From Alitta virens (Eukaryota; Annelida; Polychaeta; Phyllodocida; Nereididae): DNA of 64,000 nucleotides. The stretch covers positions 1,746,001-1,810,000 of the forward strand of contig OW028573.1 of assembly GCA_932294295.1 (NCBI GenBank), in the 5' to 3' direction. Below, piece by piece: positions 1 to 14,500 of this stretch. The notes beneath the pieces are model-generated. The model saw only the letters and a list, made by a program, of their open reading frames with translations, searched no databases and was not told where the DNA came from. The position numbers and the translations under genes were made by a program. How positions within the stretch are numbered: position 1 is the first letter of the stretch; every line of letters starts with the position of its first letter.

Positions 1-247
1 CCTTATTTGCACTTTCATAATTTTCTTTTGGGATATAGTCCTCATTATAAATAAGGACTATATCGCTATTTATATTGCAATTTTGAATCTGCCTTTCCCA
101 GTAGTTCATGATAATGATTTTGGTCTGTATAAAGATTTTGGTATGATAGCAATTCATTGCCTTTTATCATTTATGTTTATACACTGACACTGATCATAAG
201 AATCGTTTGCTGTGAACATGCCGTTAAAGTTATTTTATTTATCACAG

Positions 248-3200
248 GCGAAAGCAGTGGGCCTTTTGGTGGGCAAGATGAAGTGATCTACTGGAGATGC
301 GAAGTAGGACAAACTCTGAAAGAAAGCATTCCTGTTCCAGTGCTCAACGAAGCTGCAGAACAGGCTTTGCTGACTGTTGCACAGCAGGTTAATGATTTAC
401 TAAAATTCAGTTTATTGTCCCAGTGAAATGGTTGTATAATTAGATCAAATTGCTTTGATATTGGGTGGCGGTAATCATGGAGTTTCATTATACACGAAAG
501 TATCTGCTATGATTTGTGTAATTGCACTGCAAGAATGTCATCATTGTGAATTTATCAACAGAACATGACGGATGTTGAGCTTAACAGACGAAGAGTCACA
601 GGGACCCTGGAGTGTGCAACAGTAACCACCAAGGCAGTGGACAGACTGAGCACATCAGCTGGCCCTCGTCCACCTCCTAAACCACGGGTATGATACCACA
701 CGTGTTCACTTATCTGTTTTCACGTTATAGCATATTGTTAACTGTTGTAAATGAATAATCTTATTTGCAGACCAAAGAAACAACCTTCATGGTAGACATA
801 AACTCCAAGTATTTCTCCGCACCAAAAACATTAACCATACCCATGGCAGCTCATCGAACTAGAACCAGCGTGTCGCTTAGACCCAGCTCTACTAATTCCA
901 TTAACCTGGGTAAAATAAACTGACCTTTCAATCAAATTATAAAGTTAAATTATTTCAGCTAGTGCTCACTAGTGTTTCGCTAATTACCAAATATGCTTAA
1001 TAGTTGTTGTTATGTACTTGTCCTTCTTCAGGAGTTCCACAAGGGTTGGCCATGGACCTCCCCATCACATTTAATGCTACAGCTGCAGGGCAGTATCCAT
1101 GCAGGGTGGTTCTTACTGCACCAGACGACGTACGGGTCTACAACATAGAGTGCATTGTTGTTGCTCCTGGGAGTGACGCAGAGCTGCAGTTCACATCGCC
1201 AGTCCATCAAAGTGTCACCCAAGATATTCCTGTGGTATGTGCTGCAATGTTTGCAGATTCCTGATTTACAGATTAGAAATTACTTTGTCTCGCTTGATAC
1301 ATGCATGATATCTTATGGTTGATTTTCATTTGAAAAGGTAAATCAATCTGCAACAGACTGGTTCATGGAAGCAATAATTGAGGGTACCGGTTTCACAGGA
1401 CCAACAAATGTTCTTGCAAAGGCGTATAGTACAACTTCTTATCCTCTGATTTTCCGACCACAAAAGGAAGGTCTGGTCCAGGTATTGAATCAGTTACTTC
1501 ATCTCTGCTCATTGAATCAGTTACTTCATCTCTGCTAAGTAGCTTGGGTCTTACACACAAATGTGATTATGCTGTAGCTAATTCTGTCTTGTAGTTTCAT
1601 AATTGTTCATTGTTCGGTTGAATGTAATCACTTAAGTTTACTACATTTTAGGGACAACTTATTCTGCACAACACCAATGATGGAGTGAAGCAAAAATTCA
1701 ATTTGAAGGGAACAGGAGAAGCCCCTCTACCACTGGAACAGCTTGTTTTCCATGCCCAAGTGAAGCAGGAGTGAGATTTTAATTCTTAATTTGTCCTTTT
1801 AATGCTGCCACAGGTTTTGGACAGTTAGAAATAATAGTTCCACAAGTAGCAAAACAATAATTGATTGAATTCATTTAATGCAATATTTAGAATTTATGCA
1901 CAACAAACAAGAAATTTCTAGTTTGGAATTTTTAATAGAGCCAAGTAAAACAAAATAAAATACATGAGGTTTGGCAGAAACATGGGGCTGCTTGCTCACA
2001 CTAAGCTAAAAGTTAACATTGAACTGTGTTGGGTTGAAGGCAAGGCAGTATAGACTAGGAAAGTTAGAAGTAGCTCGAAGTGGGTCCAGATGGTGTCAAC
2101 ACATAAGCTGTAGGTGAAAAAACCAAGATGGACCAAGGTGTATGCACATGACAAGCAGGTGCATAGACCGACTAGCTCTAACCTACTGACAAATTAAAGT
2201 TAGGAAATAGATAAATCAAATAAACTAATGATACAATTTCAATAAAAATCATTACAAAACAAGAGTTGGGGGAAATCCCCCCGGATAAAAGTCCAAACGA
2301 GCGAAAAGTGAGCAAGAGCCCACCCAATATATAGAATCAAAATGCCTGTCAGGTATCTGTTAATACATGTCTTAATGTATGAAGCATTCACTGTTCATTA
2401 GGCATACACAATATTCTTCATTCTAGATTATAGACTTTGAATGTATATTTTCAGTGTTCAGAGAATATTACAGATACCTAACATCACTCGGAGGAAGTTG
2501 TGCTACAAAGTAGGTCTTTGAAACATTTTCAATCATTTCACATTAATTTTTTTAATTGTAAGTTTTGATTCACATACTAGTCTATCTCCTTATAGGTGTC
2601 ATCAGATTTGCCTTTCATCAGTGGACCTGACTACGTCACAGTTCTCCCTGGTAAATCAGTATCGTATCCAATACATGTGAATCCAGACAGACGCGGCCAT
2701 TACAAAGGAGTCCTTAGTTTCGTCGCTGGTGCAAGTGGTGCCAAGTAAGTTAATATCTTCGTCATTATTTTTACAAACTTAAATAATGGTGGAAAGCATA
2801 TATAGTTCTAACTTAAGTCCTCATTTTTACAGCCAAGATGATGTCACTATCCTGGAGTAAGTTATATGAACTGTTGTGGGGTCCATGTTTTGTAATCACA
2901 TTTATATGTATTTTTTAACAATGCCTGTGTCTGCTATCATGTACATCGTAAGCACTCAAATTTTGTTTTTGTTGTCCAATAGTGAGCACCGAGTTGTGTG
3001 ACATGACCATGAAAACATAAATGTGCTTGTTGCAATTTTTTGTGCAATGTGTGGACTACGTGGAGATTCAGTTATTCATCTGTGTGCATGATTTGTAATT
3101 TTTGATATAAATTTTTTTTTTATTGACCGATGGAAAGGTCAGTTATTCTCTGTGTATGTAGTAGGACATTCTGGCATACAATGGCATATGTTGTCAATTG

Positions 3201-6200
3201 GCAGTATCATTTTTTCTTTTTTGCAGCAATAGTTATTAATGGATAAAAGAAAATTGTACATACATAATCTGGAGAAGTTTTTCAGTGTTGATATGAAGTC
3301 GAGTGTTTGTGAAATGATTACTTGCTCAATTTGGATTTTCTTGTGGTAAATCTTACCTAGATCTCAGTGCTTTGAAATGCATTGTATGAGGGATTTCTTA
3401 AGTTTGGCTTGCATTGTTGTGACATTTTGCAGGGAGGTTGACAGTGATGGAGATGAGATGAGTGATGCAAATGATGAAGAGGATCTCAATGGTTACACGG
3501 TCTGGTACTCACTAGAGGCTCATGTCTCTCCTGCTGCACCAGAGAAAAGCATCATCATAAAATGTCCCTGTCAAGTAAGTTTGATAGAAAATTACGAAGA
3601 AAAAAAAAACTTGTTTCAAGATTTGTTGTGACTATGGGAATATAAATTTGAGACATTGACATTGACTTTATTTCCAAATAGTTCATAAACTATAAAAACA
3701 AAACAGTTACAGAGACTGAAAGTTATTGCTTCCAATTGCTTCCAATTGCTTCCAATTTCTTCCAATAGAAACAAGTGGCAGTCGAAGTGGGCTTCACCAA
3801 CCCCACAGAAGAAGAGATTACTTTGGACGTGGAAATCCGACCCCACAATGTAGGCCTCAGTGGCTCAAACAAATTCAGTGTCAAACCAAAAGAGAAAGGC
3901 ATCTACCAGTTGCTGTATGGTCCAGCTGTCATTGGTCCTGCCAAGGGAAGGTAGGTGTGCCAAAGATATTGCTATGTTTCAGGTGTTTTGTCATGGCATG
4001 TATTCTAATTGACAATTATTCATGTATTCTAATCAGTTATTCTTTCTTTTCTTGTTTCAAGTTTGATATTCTACAGTCCCGCAGTGGGTGAGTTTTGGTA
4101 CAGCCTGGAGCTTGATGCATTGAAACCAGTCCCAACCCAACTTCCGCACATGGAATGTGAGCTTGGTCGATGGGTCAGACAGAACATAAAACTAAACAAT
4201 CCAACAGACGAAACACTATCGCTGTTCCCAACAATATCAAACAGCAACAACTTTGTGCTGGAAAGAGACAACGAAACGCATATTGAACTCGGACCTCATT
4301 CTTCCTTGAAGTTGCCTGTGACTTTCATGCCATCAAACCTCGGACCAGCTGACCACAGGGCAATTGTAACTTTCCATTGTGAACAGGTGGGCATTGGTGA
4401 AATAAATTACAACCTGATTTTTTATGAATATGGTATAGAGTGTAGTACTTCTAGTAGTATTTTCTTGTTATGTAATCTCCTGTAATTGTTGCTGCAGTTG
4501 GATGAAGAGGTAAGTTATGCATTTCAAATTTGCATTTTTCTTTCTGCAGATAAGTTTTTTAAAATTGTTAATAGTTATTTCTTGTAATTTATCTCTTATA
4601 TGTTGGTTGATTTTTCAACTTAATTAATTTAACTGTTGTGATTACATGAATACACTGTCAACCAACTTTGTGAGATAAGTCCTATTTAATGTGAAGAATT
4701 TGTGTGGTGCTTAATCCCCCTACGAGTCACTACTCAGCACCACTGCGGTGTTAATTAAATAAATTTGATATTGCAGTTGGGAGAATGGACCTATTACGTG
4801 ACTGGATCAGGCTGTTTGCCACAACCTCAGGATCCTGTGAGTGTCACTGCTCTGGCCGGGTCCAACTCTACTCTTATCATACCTTTCCGCAATCCTCTGG
4901 ACGAGACAGTGGTCGCTGATGTGGTTATCAAAGGTATGTCTACTCTGGTGTTTCTTTAAGATCTCGATCTGCTGGTCAATTACCACCATATAACTTGTAT
5001 TGACACATACTTATTTTCTTACAGACAGAGAAAAAATGGTCAAGAAAGCCTTGGACAGTGATGCTGCACCTGGTCAGAATGAGAATGAGCCAAAAACTTC
5101 CTCGCCTTTCTGCTTACTAATGAAGCATGACAAAGGTGTAAAGGTCGGACCTAAAAACAACTTCGACATTCCAGTATCCTTTGCTCCTCAAGATATGAAA
5201 ATGTCAGAGGCCGTAGTCCTTTTAAGTGTGAGGAGAGAAAATGGGGAACCGTGGAAATATGACCTTACCCAAGAGAGGTGAAGTATTACAATATTACCAA
5301 AATCATTTTTGGCCTCTACACTTAATCACAACTTTCACAAAATAAGCAGCTTATGTCCAACAAGTAATGTCTTTACAGCAAACATGTTCCTGAGAGTGCT
5401 GTGGATGCTGAAGTACGAACAATCGAATGGCAGTTCCCCATCAAGGGCTACCCCGAGGTACTTTCCACAGACATGCAACCGGCAATTGTCCAATGCCAGG
5501 CCAGGGAGAGACTGGAGGAACGTTTGGAGGTATCTCTCACTGGAGTCGCACCTGCTGTCGGAGGACCCAAGAGGGGCATCAAAATGAGAGCCAAGTCTGG
5601 AATATCACTTGAAAGCAGCCAAAATTCTGCAACTTCTCAGACTGGTGTCGTCATTGGAGAACGTAAGCATCTAAAAGGGCGTTAAATTTACTCAAATGTG
5701 GTTTTACTTTTGTAGAGAGAGAACAGGAAACCAATAAGCATAGTGTGCATAAAATGTTTGCAATAATTTCCAGCCATTGCCTTGGCAGAAGAATTTTCGT
5801 ATGAACTCGTCTACAAAGATGAAGAATCAAGGAGGAATCTGGATTCATCTGTTGTTCTAAACCTTGTCAGACAAGAACGAGACAAACACACTGGCCTGGT
5901 GATCTTGGTCTTCAATGTTATCTACGCACCTTATAAACCAATGAGGTAATAATCAGCCTTACAATTACATGTTTTCCCTTTGAAATTGATACAAGCTATA
6001 ACGAGCTATGACTGGCTCTTTTTGTTTTATGAATTTTTTAAAATATTCTTTAGCCACGATGTGCAACTTTTGGTCAAAGGAGCAACAGGAGGCATCTGGA
6101 AATTCCAGTTGCGATTTCAAGCAAGTGAACCGGAGCCTGATGATTGTATTACCATAGAAGCCCTCGGCCTGTGTAAAGAATCGTCTGTTGGATTCAGACT

Positions 6201-7801
6201 CACCAGCCAAGCCAAGTAAGAATCTCACCTGTAGACATGTTATTGTTTAAACAAATAAGGTTTGCCAGTAGGGTCGGGACGATTCACCGATTATCCCCGA
6301 CAATCGTCGCTATAGACTTACGATTCAATGCATCGATTCTGAACTGACATGAATCCACTCAGCAATATTTGTGAGAATACAGAGAGTGTACTACTACTAG
6401 GCTACAGAGCATAAATTGGCACTAATTGCAAGGTCATTAAGGTGAATAGCAATTATAAGAGGGGTTCAGTGTGCCCCTTTGAATTGAATTGAATTGAATT
6501 TATTTAGCATCCTGATATCATACATGCATGTACATACATCAATTATTACAAATAACACTTTTCATATGGCTTTAAATTATTAATTATTATGTAAAAACTA
6601 GGACGCTGGGTCAGGCATCTGAGCTATAAGCCCCTTTGTTCTGGTTACTGAGAAAGTCAATTGCAATTGTAGAAGTGTGACGTTCAAAAAGCAATTAAAC
6701 CCTCACACCTTCCAATGAGGACATTTTAAAAGAAAAGATCTGTATTTAATTGGGCTTGTCCAGTTTAGTTTGAACTACGTTGAAGAAAAGGAACTCCTCT
6801 GACATGCAACGCAAATGGTTACTGAAACGGGTTTAAATTAATGAATATAAAAAATCATAGAAGAATCAATGCAAAGTCATTGGGAATATCATTGATAAGT
6901 AACATTTACTGAAATATTCTGTCATGCTAAGATAATTATTGGTTGATATTATGAAAAACATCCCGATTAATTGATTCAACTGCCAAAACTGATTTCCCAA
7001 CCCTATTTGCCAGCACTTCTATGGAATCTTAAAACAGTTCTTTCCTCCTCTGGCAAGTGATTAAGAGCTGTAAAGTGTCATGGGAAAATTTTAAAATAAC
7101 CTGATCTCAATGCATCGTACACTGGTTTATCATGAATGCTTCTGGTGACACTAGCCGATATTGCAATGCGTTTAATGATAAATGTTTGAATTAACAAGTT
7201 GCTTGTCATACTACTGAGCTACAGATAAGGTCAGCCTAAAGTTTTGACTTCAAATCAATAAGTATTCCTCAATTTTATAATTTGTTTCCAACTTCATTTC
7301 AGGCACCCTGGCCCATACAATGCCTTCCTCGTTGCCGGGAGCGATCCAGAATTCTCTGTGTCGCCGAATTCAGGTGAATTGTTGCCTGTCGGAACCAACG
7401 GAACACTAATCAACGTGTTATTTTGCCCTCAGAAGTATGGCAAACTATTCCAGGGCAAGCTAGTTGTTCAGGTGGGTTTTGTAAACTTGAACTGTACATC
7501 ATATCAGAGTCCGTAATAGCAAATATCTTCACACATGACATGATGCGCTAACTTTACAACTCCCTTTCAGACGGCTGACATGCAATGGATCTACAATGTG
7601 AGAGGGGTGTTGCCAGATTACATTCCGCCAAGGGGTTACTCCTCAGGTCCAATGTTGGGCCCTCACCCCGACCCTAGAGTGAGGCACGAAAGAGTGAACT
7701 TCATCCGCGAAAACATGCACCTTACAACAACGGCCGTGTCATCTCCAATCAAAGGAGCTCCTTTGATGCCAAGAATGAATTCCACCCAAGTCTTATATTA
7801 A
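248..7801 (+). CDS. CFAP47: CFAP47-like ciliary protein, C-terminal part (5' incomplete)
   Basis: Multi-exon gene entering from the left. Exons read from splice signals and frame: 248-387, 562-687, 771-909, 1032-1234, 1338-1481, 1652-1770, 2455-2509, 2596-2744, 2833-2856, 3433-3574, 3769-3950, 4062-4386, possibly 4498-4509, 4777-4933, 5025-5277, 5379-5662, 5774-5945, 6054-6215, 7303-7471 and 7571-7801 (stop TAA). The protein is a chain of beta-rich ASH/MSP-like segments; recurring GTGE, FRPQ and SFAPQ motifs are typical of ciliary HYDIN/CFAP47-type proteins. The end, with SDPEF, ADMQW and a basic tail, resembles the C-terminus of CFAP47 as I know it. CFAP47 is a central-apparatus protein of motile cilia and sperm flagella. 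The known family is about 3,000 residues, so most of the gene lies left of the window. DLEC1 or HYDIN relatives are alternatives. A tandem TTCCAATTGC-type tract (3725-3768) forms the polypyrimidine tract before exon 3769. Confidence 0.68.
1484..1536. repeat. 27-bp tandem duplication in an intron
   Basis: Two nearly perfect adjacent copies of a 26-27 bp unit (…GAATCAGTTACTTCATCTCT…) begin just inside the intron after the exon ending at 1481. The first copy starts 2-3 bases after the donor site. Confidence 0.85.
6216..7302. other. Long intron of the CFAP47-like gene; no gene seen
   Basis: This 1.1-kb intron is non-coding. It contains a GAATT pentanucleotide run at about 6480-6501 and an AT-rich stretch with 'GGGTCGGGACGATTCACCGATT' near 6270 (an old dispersed repeat is possible). 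I see no exon in it. Confidence 0.6.
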
Positions 7802-8547
7802 AATTTGAAGGACATTTGGTAGATCTACAAAAAGTGTGATGCTCTGTTATTATGCTAAACTAGTGGAACTTTTAAATAGATATGGGAGGGCATGCAAATT
7901 TATCATTTCTACGAAGGATCTGTGATAGATTTCTTTTTGCAGTATTTACATTGAATTTAATGCGTAATATCCAAACCCAATCGAGTGTATTTGTTTTTAA
8001 TATACATGTGCAAGTACCAGTAAAGAAATATGTTAATTTTAACATGTGACTTTATTTCTGGATAATTGTTCATAATCATGATCACCAAAACTCTAACAAA
8101 AATCTGATTAGGCATTACATGTAAATATGGCTCATGTAAAACAACAACGAATCGTCAACAAATTCAGAAGCTTCTTGTCTCTAGAATATTTAAGACATGT
8201 TAAGTGATTTTTTTTAATCAACTCTTGAATATCACAGAATTCAATTTATAGTACAACATGAAAGAAACGTCCAGGTGGGAAGAAGAATACATTCAGTAGG
8301 ATATTTAAGCACAGCTTAGAATTTAAGATCATTTAATATCAGATAACATCAATCAAAAAGATAAGGTTATCATATACTTCACAATTGTGTACATTGTGTA
8401 CACTGTACTCAAGGATAGGCTAGGTATGCCTAATCTAGTTGACCTATTACTAATAGGTTCTGGAATGTTTCATACACATAATCTTCATTAATCAGTCTCC
8501 AGTAGATCAAAATATGACATTCTTCAGCTGATATATGCAGAAGTTAA
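7802..8547. other. Convergent 3' spacer between CFAP47-like and vWA genes
   Basis: Tail-to-tail spacer of about 750 bp that must hold both 3' UTRs. A TTTATT at 8051-8056 (AATAAA on the minus strand) could be the poly(A) signal of the vWA gene. I see no other gene. Confidence 0.5.
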
Positions 8548-11500
8548 TTACTCCATCTTATCATCTTTATGCGGTTTAAAACTCTTTCCTGGCATTTTCT
8601 TCATTTTCAAAAAGACGTTTGCGCTGGAATCTTTCATGTTATATATATTACCAGGTGCTAATCTGGCACTGTCAGTGACACCCTGCTGAAAAAAAGAAGA
8701 AATCCTAAATAAGCATACAAGATTTATGGTAGAAGTGTGAAAAATCGTCTGAGTATTTATTGGCCCAGACATGATAAAATAACTCTATTTTATCAATTTG
8801 TGAATCACAACTACTGCACTGCTGCAAAAGTATAAATGTATGGCAATTTATTGAGTTACAGGACAGGTGGAGGCAGTATTAGGCAGCTCCTCTAATAGTC
8901 TTGCTAAGTGAAATTTTAGACTTATTACTGGCAGCATAATGGATATATGTGGCGCAGATTTGTAATTTTTCTTGTGGGGTATGAAACCTCTCAGAGCCTC
9001 AAAATAATAAAATTTTACATGACAATATGACAAAAATATTAATTTGTAGGGGGAGATGTATCCCTTCCATCCACCCAGATTTGCACCCATGATGGTAGAA
9101 CTAGTTCCATTGTTGAGCGCAATTATGACCTGGCAGGTTTATGGCTGCAATTGTGGGAAGCTGGGCCTGCCAGGGAGTAGGTGCTAATTGAACTTCTCAT
9201 ATTGCACTGCTCGAAGTTGTTGATTCAAACCGGATCATGTGGTCAATACTACCGGAGATTAGAATCAAGTAATGCACAGACAGCATTGCACTGTTCTCCC
9301 TTCACACAATAACCACACCAGTCTAGGCCACGTGTGTGAATCACTTAATATTGAGAATAATAATTTATTTACCTCTTCCATTCCTGATGCAGCTACCAAT
9401 GGGGCAACGTTGGACAAATATCCCTTATATGCTTCTTTAGCTCCAGATGACACCCTGTAGATTTCCATGGAAAGGAAAAAAAAGGCTCATTTAAGACATG
9501 AAACAATAAAACCCAATTCACACTATCATGAGTAAGAGAGACGAGTGACCACGGACGTCAAAAAGGGACTATACGTGCTCAATCGTGGCTGTTAATCACG
9601 TATAAATTCTTATGACGAGCATTCATGAGGCATCCATGAGGCACTCGTAGATCGCTCGTGCGAGTGGTTTAAGAGTGAATGAGGAGAGGGCCACTAATGG
9701 GCACGGTGCCAGAGCAGACAGTCGGTGGATGTCCGCCGAATGTCTCCCAAACATTCCACGTTCTGTACAAGAGTTAACAAGAGTGGATGGCAAGTATACG
9801 CAGATGGACAGCCATCCATGCGTACCCGCGAGTTAGCACGAGTGGCTGCAAATGGCCATGGATGTATGTAAAACGCTCACCGACTGACTCCCGAGCGAGT
9901 ACTGAGTAATTCCCGATTGATTCCCGTAATAATGGGAACAATTTACTTGCCAAATATTTAAACATGTTAAACAGTTTGTGCCCTCTCCCCAGATGGTCAC
10001 GGATGATTTGGAGGGACTACAAGCATGTTATTACAGATTAGCAGGAGTATCCTTAAAACGCTCGGCGAGTGAATTACGTATGAACAAGAATAAGCAAGAG
10101 TAAAATTTTTGGTCATCCACGCTCACTCGCCATGCCCATCCGTGAAAGTGAGAACGCCCCTTAACACAAGTTTGTTAACTTGTAAATGTTACTGTGGTGG
10201 TAATTAATTTTGCCAACATAGAAGCAAAAGTGTTTAAGAAAACTGACTGTTATCAAACTATGAAAAGAGAATGAGCGGAAAAATCAATGGAGTATAAATA
10301 AGTGAGTCTTACTTCTGTCTGTACATGAATCTCTGGTTCATCATTGCATTGAGACGGGCTTCCTTGTACAATCCTTGATGTGCAAGACGGGCCGACTGGT
10401 GAACAGCATTCAGGCCAAGGACGTTATAGTTCACATCTGCAAAATGTAGAAATTTAGTAAGAGTCGGGTTAGAACTAATTATCTTGTTAATAGTCCCATT
10501 TGCATACGATTAGTATAGGTGTTAGGTCTCTTCACAAAAATAAGTGAAGCACAGCAAAAAATATGCTTACTTTATAAAAAGTATTTATATCAATTCAGTT
10601 TTAAAACTTACTTTTCTCTGCTTTTTGGCGCTCTTTAGTGACTGGTTTTTTCTGAGTGACAACTCTCATAGCTTTAGCCCCTTCCAAGTCAGTGTAAGTT
10701 ATCTGAATCTGGAATGGGAGTTCTGTAGGGCTGTCTCCTGCTTCACTTGCGCCACCCGCAGCACCACCTGCAGTGCCCTCTGCAGCACCAGCTTTCTTTG
10801 CACTGTCCACCTCGTCTTTTTTGACCTCATCTCCTTTTGGTTTGCCCTTTGATTCTGAAGAGTACAGGACATCTTGCCTTAGCTTGACATATGGTGAAGT
10901 TGTACAATCGAACACTTTGCATGCATTTTGATCGACTTTCGAATACCCATTTGTAATAATTACTTCAAAACTGAAAGATCTCAATTTACCTTTGTCCTTA
11001 GCCGATTTGCGCTTGGGTGTATGCCGAACTCCAAATTCAAATGTTATTTCTGCATCAGCTGTAACATTTCCGATAGACCTCTCGGTCCAGTTACATTGTG
11101 ATGAATCCTCAGCATCCCGGATGTACCTGGAAGTTAAGATAAATTTCTGTTTGAAAGAAAGTTGATTCCCTCTTCACTACACTTACAGCGATGTAAAGGT
11201 ATTGTATAAGCTATTTAAAATAGCAAAAAAAAACCCTCACAGTTGGTTATGAACAGTGAAAACTGCAGTGACATTAGTTGCTATAATCGGTTCAGCCAAA
11301 ATCGTGCCAAACTCCTTGGTAAGATTCTCAGGTTTGACGATATTGACTTGCCCTCCAGTTATATCAGCAACACGACCAAGGTCCACCAGTTTACAATCAG
11401 TCCCTTCAATGGTTATTACTGAGATCGATACTCTGGAACGAAACAAAAGAGAGGATATTAAGACACAAGGCATTGCTATCTCATTAGATAACTTAATTAT

Positions 11501-14500
11501 CATCAAAGAAACAAGCTTATTGTACCAACCCTTGTTCAAGGGCCATGTTCGCAACATCAGTATAGAAGTTGCTAGCGGCTTCAGCATCCTCATCAGTTTT
11601 GGTTTCAAGACTCCCCAGACCAACATTAGCCAGTCCATCAGTGCAGATGATAACTTTCGATGCACTCTGACGACATGCCATGACCACTGACAAGAGCAGC
11701 GCGGGGCCAAGTGCTGTTTGTCCCTTCTCTTCCAAATCAAACAACTTCTTTCCTAAAGTTTCTCTGGACTTCTTCACTGAATCTGGCGTCGACAATTCCT
11801 TAGCACAGGCTGTTACTTGTTCTCGATCTTTCAATTTGTCACCAGACAGTACCCTTTCTTCTTGTAATCCATCACCGATGAAAGTTACCTACAATAGAAT
11901 ATACAACAATCATGGATTGATCACATCTATAATGTTTAGTGTAGAAGGCAATGGTGAAGCTCACACATGCAGTTGTTCATTGTTAAATATCAACTGCACT
12001 CCTTTTATTTGACGGCAACTCATTCTTGTGGTCACTTGAGAGGCTTAGTACAAATAATTTGTATTATGCAAATAAAAGTTCCCACCCAAGGCAAGTAGGT
12101 GATGCCTACAAGACCATATACATACACTGGAACTGAAGGTCACAAGAGCGACTTTTCTGTCGGGGTGTTCCTTGGCCATGTTCTCCAGTTGATGGTCCAC
12201 TGCAGCCTGGGTGCTTTGCAGACGTGACACATAGGTGACGTTTCGCCTCTGTCCCGGGATCCACTGGTCTTCTCCTGTATCATTTAGGGACTGCAGCCTT
12301 TTTGTTTTGTCTCCCCTTAATGCGATCCTGCCTGCCACCTAAAATTTGAATGTAATGTGTAGAGTCAATGAATGCCATTCAATTCTGATGAAAAATTTCA
12401 ACTGTTATGACAGACAATAATTACTACAACAAACCTCTGTTGTGACACACATGCTTCCTGAAGTGTCCATACAAAATACGACGAGGGATTCATCTTTGCC
12501 AGATTTTCCAGTCGCAGTTGTAGTTGGTGCGGGTGCAAGCATGTACGTCACATCATCTATCTTGGGTATCTCTTCGTCAACAACATCAACCACATTGACG
12601 CTGCCACAAAAGTCACATTCCCATATCTGTGTGAATGAAGAAATTTCAGAATACTTAATTTCTACACCGGTTCTCGATATACCGTATGTACCGGTACAAG
12701 GATAACGATACGGGTATTGACAACTTTTATGTTATAATAACGATAAAATCAAGCGATATGCAGAACGGCATTTTTAAGTTAATAGGACATAAGAAAAATA
12801 TCAGCCCACTTTCATTGCAAAGACACTAAACAACATTGGAATTACTCCACAAAGATTTTGTTTATTATATTTTCGTCATTAATTGTCAATATTGTAGGCT
12901 TTGTTCATTCTATAGCTTACCGATACGTATCATGATACGTATCATATCGGTCTAACCGTATCGTGATACGTATCGTATCGTATTAAAGATAAAGGTGTAC
13001 AGCCCTATTAATTTCATACTAATCCCGGGGAAAAGATAACAGGTGATTGCAAAATGCAAAGTTAGACCAACCTTGTCCTCTCCACTGTCCTTTAACTTGC
13101 TGACGTGTGAAATCACACCTTTGCAATTGTGGCATCGGACATATTCGCCTGTATGCATATTGCTTGGTGAAACCAATTCTTCCAGTTGGACGGAAACCAC
13201 ATTTGTGTCTGTCCTTCTATATCGCTTGTTTATATCGGGTCGCTCGTCAGTTGTTGGAGGAGGTGGGGGTGGTACACAACCACCACAGGTAAGTCCTAAC
13301 ATAAATACAAAATGTACACGAATCAGGTCCGCTGAATTGACAATATCAATTCAGAGTGATGTCATCACCAAGGAGAATCAGATGTGTGATGTATGCTACT
13401 AAATATGGATTCAGATTTTGAATTGACAATGATGATCCAACAAAATAGATTACGTTAAAAAAACTTAATATTGGTCCAATTGAAGATCATGACATCATAA
13501 GGGCAGTAACATCTCCCAATTTTTATTAACAGCAGAGCCCTATAGTAATTTGTGTTCACATGGTTATAATTGATGTGACAAACTGTAACTAAACAAAATT
13601 ATACTAAAATACAAAGACAAAATTCTAATCTGAACGTTGAGGTAACACTTACAACATAAAATAAAAACTACTCGCTGGCACTTAACCTTACCTTTTGCCT
13701 CCGTCTTCCATCTGCGCTCTTTCTTCTTCTTCTTCTTAGCTTTTTTTGGCGCCTCAGTTGCAGATGCAGGTGTGCCACAATCTGAGGCGGTGGTTGATCT
13801 GCTATGAAAGAGAGATCCAAAAATGCCACCGCTCCCACTGCCTCTACCTCCTCTGCCTCCTCCGCCAAATGAGAACCCTGACAACAGATATACAGTTGAA
13901 TTGTAACTTGATGAAATGCCTATTAAATACAAAGCAAATAGTGCTGACCAAAAAGCAAAATCAATTATTTATATATAAAGAAAATATATATATATTGTGA
14001 GGAAGAATATATGTAAACTTAACTGGAAGTAACAAAATGAATTCCTTTAAAAATAAAATGTGTTTATATATTGAGATATACCATACACGTAAGCATCTCT
14101 TTTTGATGAGTATGTTCTATGATTATATTGATTATATGTAACATTTATACGTGTACAGCCAACACGACTATAAGCAATAAAGATCATTCATGATGAATAA
14201 AATAGATACACTTTACCTCTGGTAGGAGGTGGTGGGGCTGGAGCTGGTGCTGGTACACCAAATACTGCATCCGCTGAATCCGCCTCCTCTTCATCCCCAG
14301 ATGAGTCACTGAAAAAACAAAGTTGATTCGAAGGTTCATTTCACACTATTAAAAGGATACTATTCTTAAACAAATCTTCACTGCTTTTAAATTACTCTGC
14401 AAAAAACATTTTTCGTATTTAACATGGTGTTATATAGCCCCATTGTCTTAACCACTTGGCGTCTATAGTATAGTGATGTCCCAATTCTACTTTTTCATTC

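Noticed and set aside
10970..10990. Possible tiny intron inside the large exon of the vWA gene
   Set aside because: Only 19 bp between donor- and acceptor-like sites, and the reading frame is open through it.
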